A stretch of 41,764 nucleotides of DNA, from assembly GCF_000935045.1 (NCBI RefSeq), contig NZ_JYKS01000051.1, positions 1 to 41,764 on the forward strand. The letters are read 5' to 3'. Below are positions 39,171 to 41,764 of the stretch, piece by piece. The notes under the pieces are model-generated. The model was not told the origin of the DNA and ran no database searches. It saw nothing but the letters and a program-made list of their open reading frames with translations. The first letter of the stretch is position 1. The number at the start of each line of letters is the position of its first letter. Source of the stretch: Pseudomonas sp. 10-1B. GTDB taxonomy: Bacteria > Pseudomonadota > Gammaproteobacteria > Pseudomonadales > Pseudomonadaceae. The position numbers and the translations under genes were made by a program.

Positions 39171-41764
39171 ATGTTCGAAGCTGCGCGTTGGGGTGATGAG
39201 ATTGAACACACCGGTGCCCTGGCTGGTTTTCTTGCTGGGGCGGTGATTGGGTTGGCAATTGCCGCTGCAGGCGCTTTCTTTATCTGCACCGGTGGATTGG
39301 GTGGGTTCCTGCTGGCCATGATCGTTGGTCTGGGAGCAAGCGCCGTACCGATGATCGGCGAAAAGATAGGGTCATCATTCAAATCGCCAGCGGGGCAGAT
39401 CGAGTTCGACGGTTGCTCTCCCAATGTATTCATCAACAAACGCAACGCTGCCCATGCCGAGCAGAGTATCGCCAAGTGTGACAAGCATCCGGCGACCGTG
39501 CTGGTAGCGGAAGGCTCGTCCAATGTGTTCATCAATGGTGTAGCTGCTGCGCGCAAGGGTGACGCGCTCACCTGCGGGGCCAAGATTGCCGGCGGGTCTA
39601 ACAATGTGTTCATAGGTGGTGGCACTACACGCTACCTGCCTGTTGACGAAGAAGTGCCCGAATGGTTGCGCGTTACGGTGGACGTTTTGATGATCGTCGC
39701 ATCCATGGGCAGAAACGTCGTTGCGGTTTACCGCCTGGGCCTGCAAGCGGGCCTCAAGGCAGCCGGCCCCTGTGCGCTGCAGACAGGCTTGACCATTGCG
39801 GCGAGCTACCTCGCAGGGCGCTTCATCATCGGCCCTGCGGTGGAGCGGGCTATCGGTGGCTTCACAGGCAACCCGGTCGACATGACCAACGGCCGCAAGC
39901 TTCTGGCCAATGAAACGGACTTCGTGTTGCCAGGCTTGATGCCTATTGAATGGTCTCGTTTCTATGCCAGTGACCTCACCGTGGAAAGTGCCCTGGGGCA
40001 GGGCTGGATTTTGCCCTGGGAACAAAGCCTGCGTCGCGGCGGCGGGTTCGTCTATCTGACCGACAACCAAGGGCGCAGTGTTCCGTTCATTGACCTGGAG
40101 CCAGGCGAGAGCATCTATAACCCCCATGAGCGTATTCATCTCGTACGCTCCCAGGGCGGGCACTATCTTCTGCAAACGCTCGATAACGTATTTTTCTATT
40201 TTGGCGAGGTGCCAAATGATAATTCGCGCGCGCCTTTGCAGCGCCTGGAAAATGCGCTCGGGCATTATCTGCATTTCACCTACAGTGCCGATGGCCGCCT
40301 GACGGATATCACCGCACCAGGGGCGGTGCGTGTCCACCTGCACTACGACAACCCACTGGGCCGCCTGACCGATGTGAAGCGCGTGGTCGGTGATAGCGCC
40401 GTTGAAACGCTGGTGCGTTACCGTTACGACGACAATGGCCAGCTTACCGAAGTGATCAATCGCAACGGCGATTCGGTACGCCAGTTCGGCTATGCTGAAA
40501 AACTCATGACGCGGCACAGTAACGCTCTGGGCCTGATCTGTGAATACCGCTGGGAGACTCACGACGGCAAACCGCGCGTCGTCGAGCACTGGACCAGCGA
40601 CGGCGAGCATTATCACTTCCGATACGACTTCGCCCAGCGTATCAGCTGGGCGACCGATGTGCTGGGTCGTGAACTGGAAATCCGTTACAACGAGGACAAT
40701 CGCGTCATCGGCAGCCGTGACTTCGGCGGTGAATGCTATGGCATGGACTTCGACACCTCCGGCAATCTGGTCGGCATCAAGCTGCCTGATGGCAATCGCC
40801 TCGCCCTGAAGTACGACGAATTCTCCCGGCTGATCGAGGAAACCGACCCGCTGGGTCGCAAGATCAGCTACAAGCACTACCGCACCACGCCACTGATCAC
40901 CGAAACCCGCTTCCCCGACGGCAGCGTCTGGCAGGCGCGTTACGACGAAAAAGGCAACCTGGTTGCCGAGATTGACCCGCTGGGTAACAAGACCCGGTAT
41001 CTCAACAGCGATGACGGCCTGCCGCACACGATCATCGATGCCAACTTCAAGTCCAAGTATCTGTGGTGGAATGCCTACGCGCAGGTCGAGCGCTTCGAGG
41101 ACTGTTCGGGCAAAAGCACCTACTACCGCTACGACGAACGCCAGCACCTGGTTGCCGTTACCGATGCGTTGAACCAGACCACTACGCTGGAACGCAAGCC
41201 CGATGGTGAAGTGCTTCGTATCAATCATCCGGACGGCACTGCGGAAACCTTTACCTACAATACCCTTGGCCAGGTGCTGAAGCACACCGATGGAAAAGGC
41301 CAGACAACCTACCTGCAACGCACCTCGCGCGGCCTGCCCAGCAGTCGCCAGGATGCCAAGGGCGAGTGGATCCGCTACGAGTATGACAAGGCCCTGCGCC
41401 TGACCGCGCTGGTCAACGAGAACGGCGCGGCCTACCGCTTTGTCTATGACGCATCGGACCGCCTGAGCGAAGAGGTGCGGGTGGACAACCTGACCCGGCG
41501 CTTCAGTTACGACGCCGGTGGTCATCTGGTGCGCCTGGACGAAATTGGCTATGGCGAAAGCGGCGAACGTCCGGAGCGCCATACACTGTTCGAGCGTGAC
41601 GCCATTGGCCGCTTGATGGCCAAGGTCAATCGCGATGCACGGCAAGATTTCGAGTATGACGAGGCTGACCGGTTACTGAGCATTCAGCGCCACCCAACAA
41701 GCGCGGGCAAGCAGCTGGGGATCACCGATGAAAAGCTGGGTTACCGCTACGACCTGCTGGGGCG
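39171..41764 (+). CDS. prePAAR-PAAR-Rhs effector, 5' part (runs off the window)
   Basis: 864 codons are seen with no stop before the window ends. Residues 4-14 (AARWGDEIEHT) form the prePAAR motif that completes the PAAR tip. Residues 15-62 are hydrophobic (GFLAGAVIGLAIAAAGAFFI) and are the expected Eag-bound segments. The PAAR domain spans about 71-155 (VFINKRNAAHAEQSIAKCDK HPA, SNVFINGVAAARKGDALTCG, SNNVFIGGG). A second hydrophobic stretch lies at about 168-223. The Rhs region begins near 235 (NPVDMTNGRKLLANETDFVL PGLMPIEW) and contains many YD repeats (YRYDDNGQL, LKYDEFSRLIEETDPLGRKI, YDEADRLLSI). The Rhs shell would enclose a C-terminal toxin and its cognate immunity gene would follow; both are outside the window. 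The long reverse-strand open frame here is a shadow of this GC-rich gene. Confidence 0.96.
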   Translation, partial: MFEAARWGDEIEHTGALAGFLAGAVIGLAIAAAGAFFICTGGLGGFLLAMIVGLGASAVPMIGEKIGSSFKSPAGQIEFDGCSPNVFINKRNAAHAEQSIAKCDKHPATVLVAEGSSNVFINGVAAARKGDALTCGAKIAGGSNNVFIGGGTTRYLPVDEEVPEWLRVTVDVLMIVASMGRNVVAVYRLGLQAGLKAAGPCALQTGLTIAASYLAGRFIIGPAVERAIGGFTGNPVDMTNGRKLLANETDFVLPGLMPIEWSRFYASDLTVESALGQGWILPWEQSLRRGGGFVYLTDNQGRSVPFIDLEPGESIYNPHERIHLVRSQGGHYLLQTLDNVFFYFGEVPNDNSRAPLQRLENALGHYLHFTYSADGRLTDITAPGAVRVHLHYDNPLGRLTDVKRVVGDSAVETLVRYRYDDNGQLTEVINRNGDSVRQFGYAEKLMTRHSNALGLICEYRWETHDGKPRVVEHWTSDGEHYHFRYDFAQRISWATDVLGRELEIRYNEDNRVIGSRDFGGECYGMDFDTSGNLVGIKLPDGNRLALKYDEFSRLIEETDPLGRKISYKHYRTTPLITETRFPDGSVWQARYDEKGNLVAEIDPLGNKTRYLNSDDGLPHTIIDANFKSKYLWWNAYAQVERFEDCSGKSTYYRYDERQHLVAVTDALNQTTTLERKPDGEVLRINHPDGTAETFTYNTLGQVLKHTDGKGQTTYLQRTSRGLPSSRQDAKGEWIRYEYDKALRLTALVNENGAAYRFVYDASDRLSEEVRVDNLTRRFSYDAGGHLVRLDEIGYGESGERPERHTLFERDAIGRLMAKVNRDARQDFEYDEADRLLSIQRHPTSAGKQLGITDEKLGYRYDLLG

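Noticed and set aside
39375..41645. 756-codon open frame on the minus strand inside rhs
   Set aside because: It is antisense to the plus-strand PAAR-Rhs frame, which has clear prePAAR, PAAR and YD-repeat motifs; the reverse frame is open only because of high GC at third positions.

Overview
The window looks like a chromosomal segment of a Pseudomonas putida-group bacterium. Supporting signs are the high GC and GC-rich third codon positions, the many Pseudomonas-type REP palindromes (GTGGGAGC / GCTCCCAC arms), the FecI-FecR-TonB receptor trio, and a type VI secretion (T6SS) operon whose gene order matches what I recall of the P. putida K1-T6SS. No database was consulted.

Layout. (1) 89-4265, minus strand: an iron-starvation cell-surface signalling unit with an ECF sigma factor (fecI-like), an anti-sigma regulator (fecR-like) and a TonB-dependent siderophore receptor carrying the STN signalling domain. 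A candidate Fur box lies ahead of the sigma gene. (2) 4569-7085: a UvrA-like ABC ATPase between two REP clusters. (3) 7255-27985, minus strand: one long, tightly packed T6SS operon. In transcription order it reads unknown gene - tssB - tssC - tssE - tssF - tssG - tssH(clpV) - tssJ - tssK - tssL - tssM - tagF - tssM-like/OmpA fusion - hcp - tssA. (4) 27986-29002: REP-rich spacer with no convincing gene. (5) 29003-30489: a small conserved-looking gene and a DraG-type ADP-ribosylglycohydrolase resembling Tri1 immunity proteins.

(6) 30490-35966, minus strand and clearly poorer in GC: an array of effector/immunity cassettes. The vgrG-proximal pair is intact, consisting of a 335-residue putative membrane-active effector and a 186-residue membrane immunity candidate. 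Behind it are displaced or decaying cassettes: several paralogues and fragments of the membrane immunity protein, an intact and a broken Tsi6-like immunity gene, an intact and a broken copy of a 105-residue protein, a 98-residue protein, and a frameshifted 60-residue protein. Several of these genes are preceded by a short 3' tail of a toxin-like reading frame. (7) 36209-41764, plus strand: vgrG, two Eag (DUF1795)-type chaperone genes and the start of a prePAAR-PAAR-Rhs effector that runs off the window end, so its toxin tip is not visible.

Working model. Region 3 builds the contractile machine (TssB/C sheath, TssE-F-G-K baseplate, TssJ-L-M membrane complex, ClpV recycling, Hcp tube, TssA). 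Region 7 supplies the VgrG/PAAR-Rhs spike with its chaperones. Regions 5 and 6 hold effector and immunity genes, including what appears to be a bank of orphan immunity genes left by past effector replacement. The most interesting items are this cassette array, the intact effector/immunity pair at its head, the separate TssM-OmpA fusion, and the orphan ADP-ribosylglycohydrolase.
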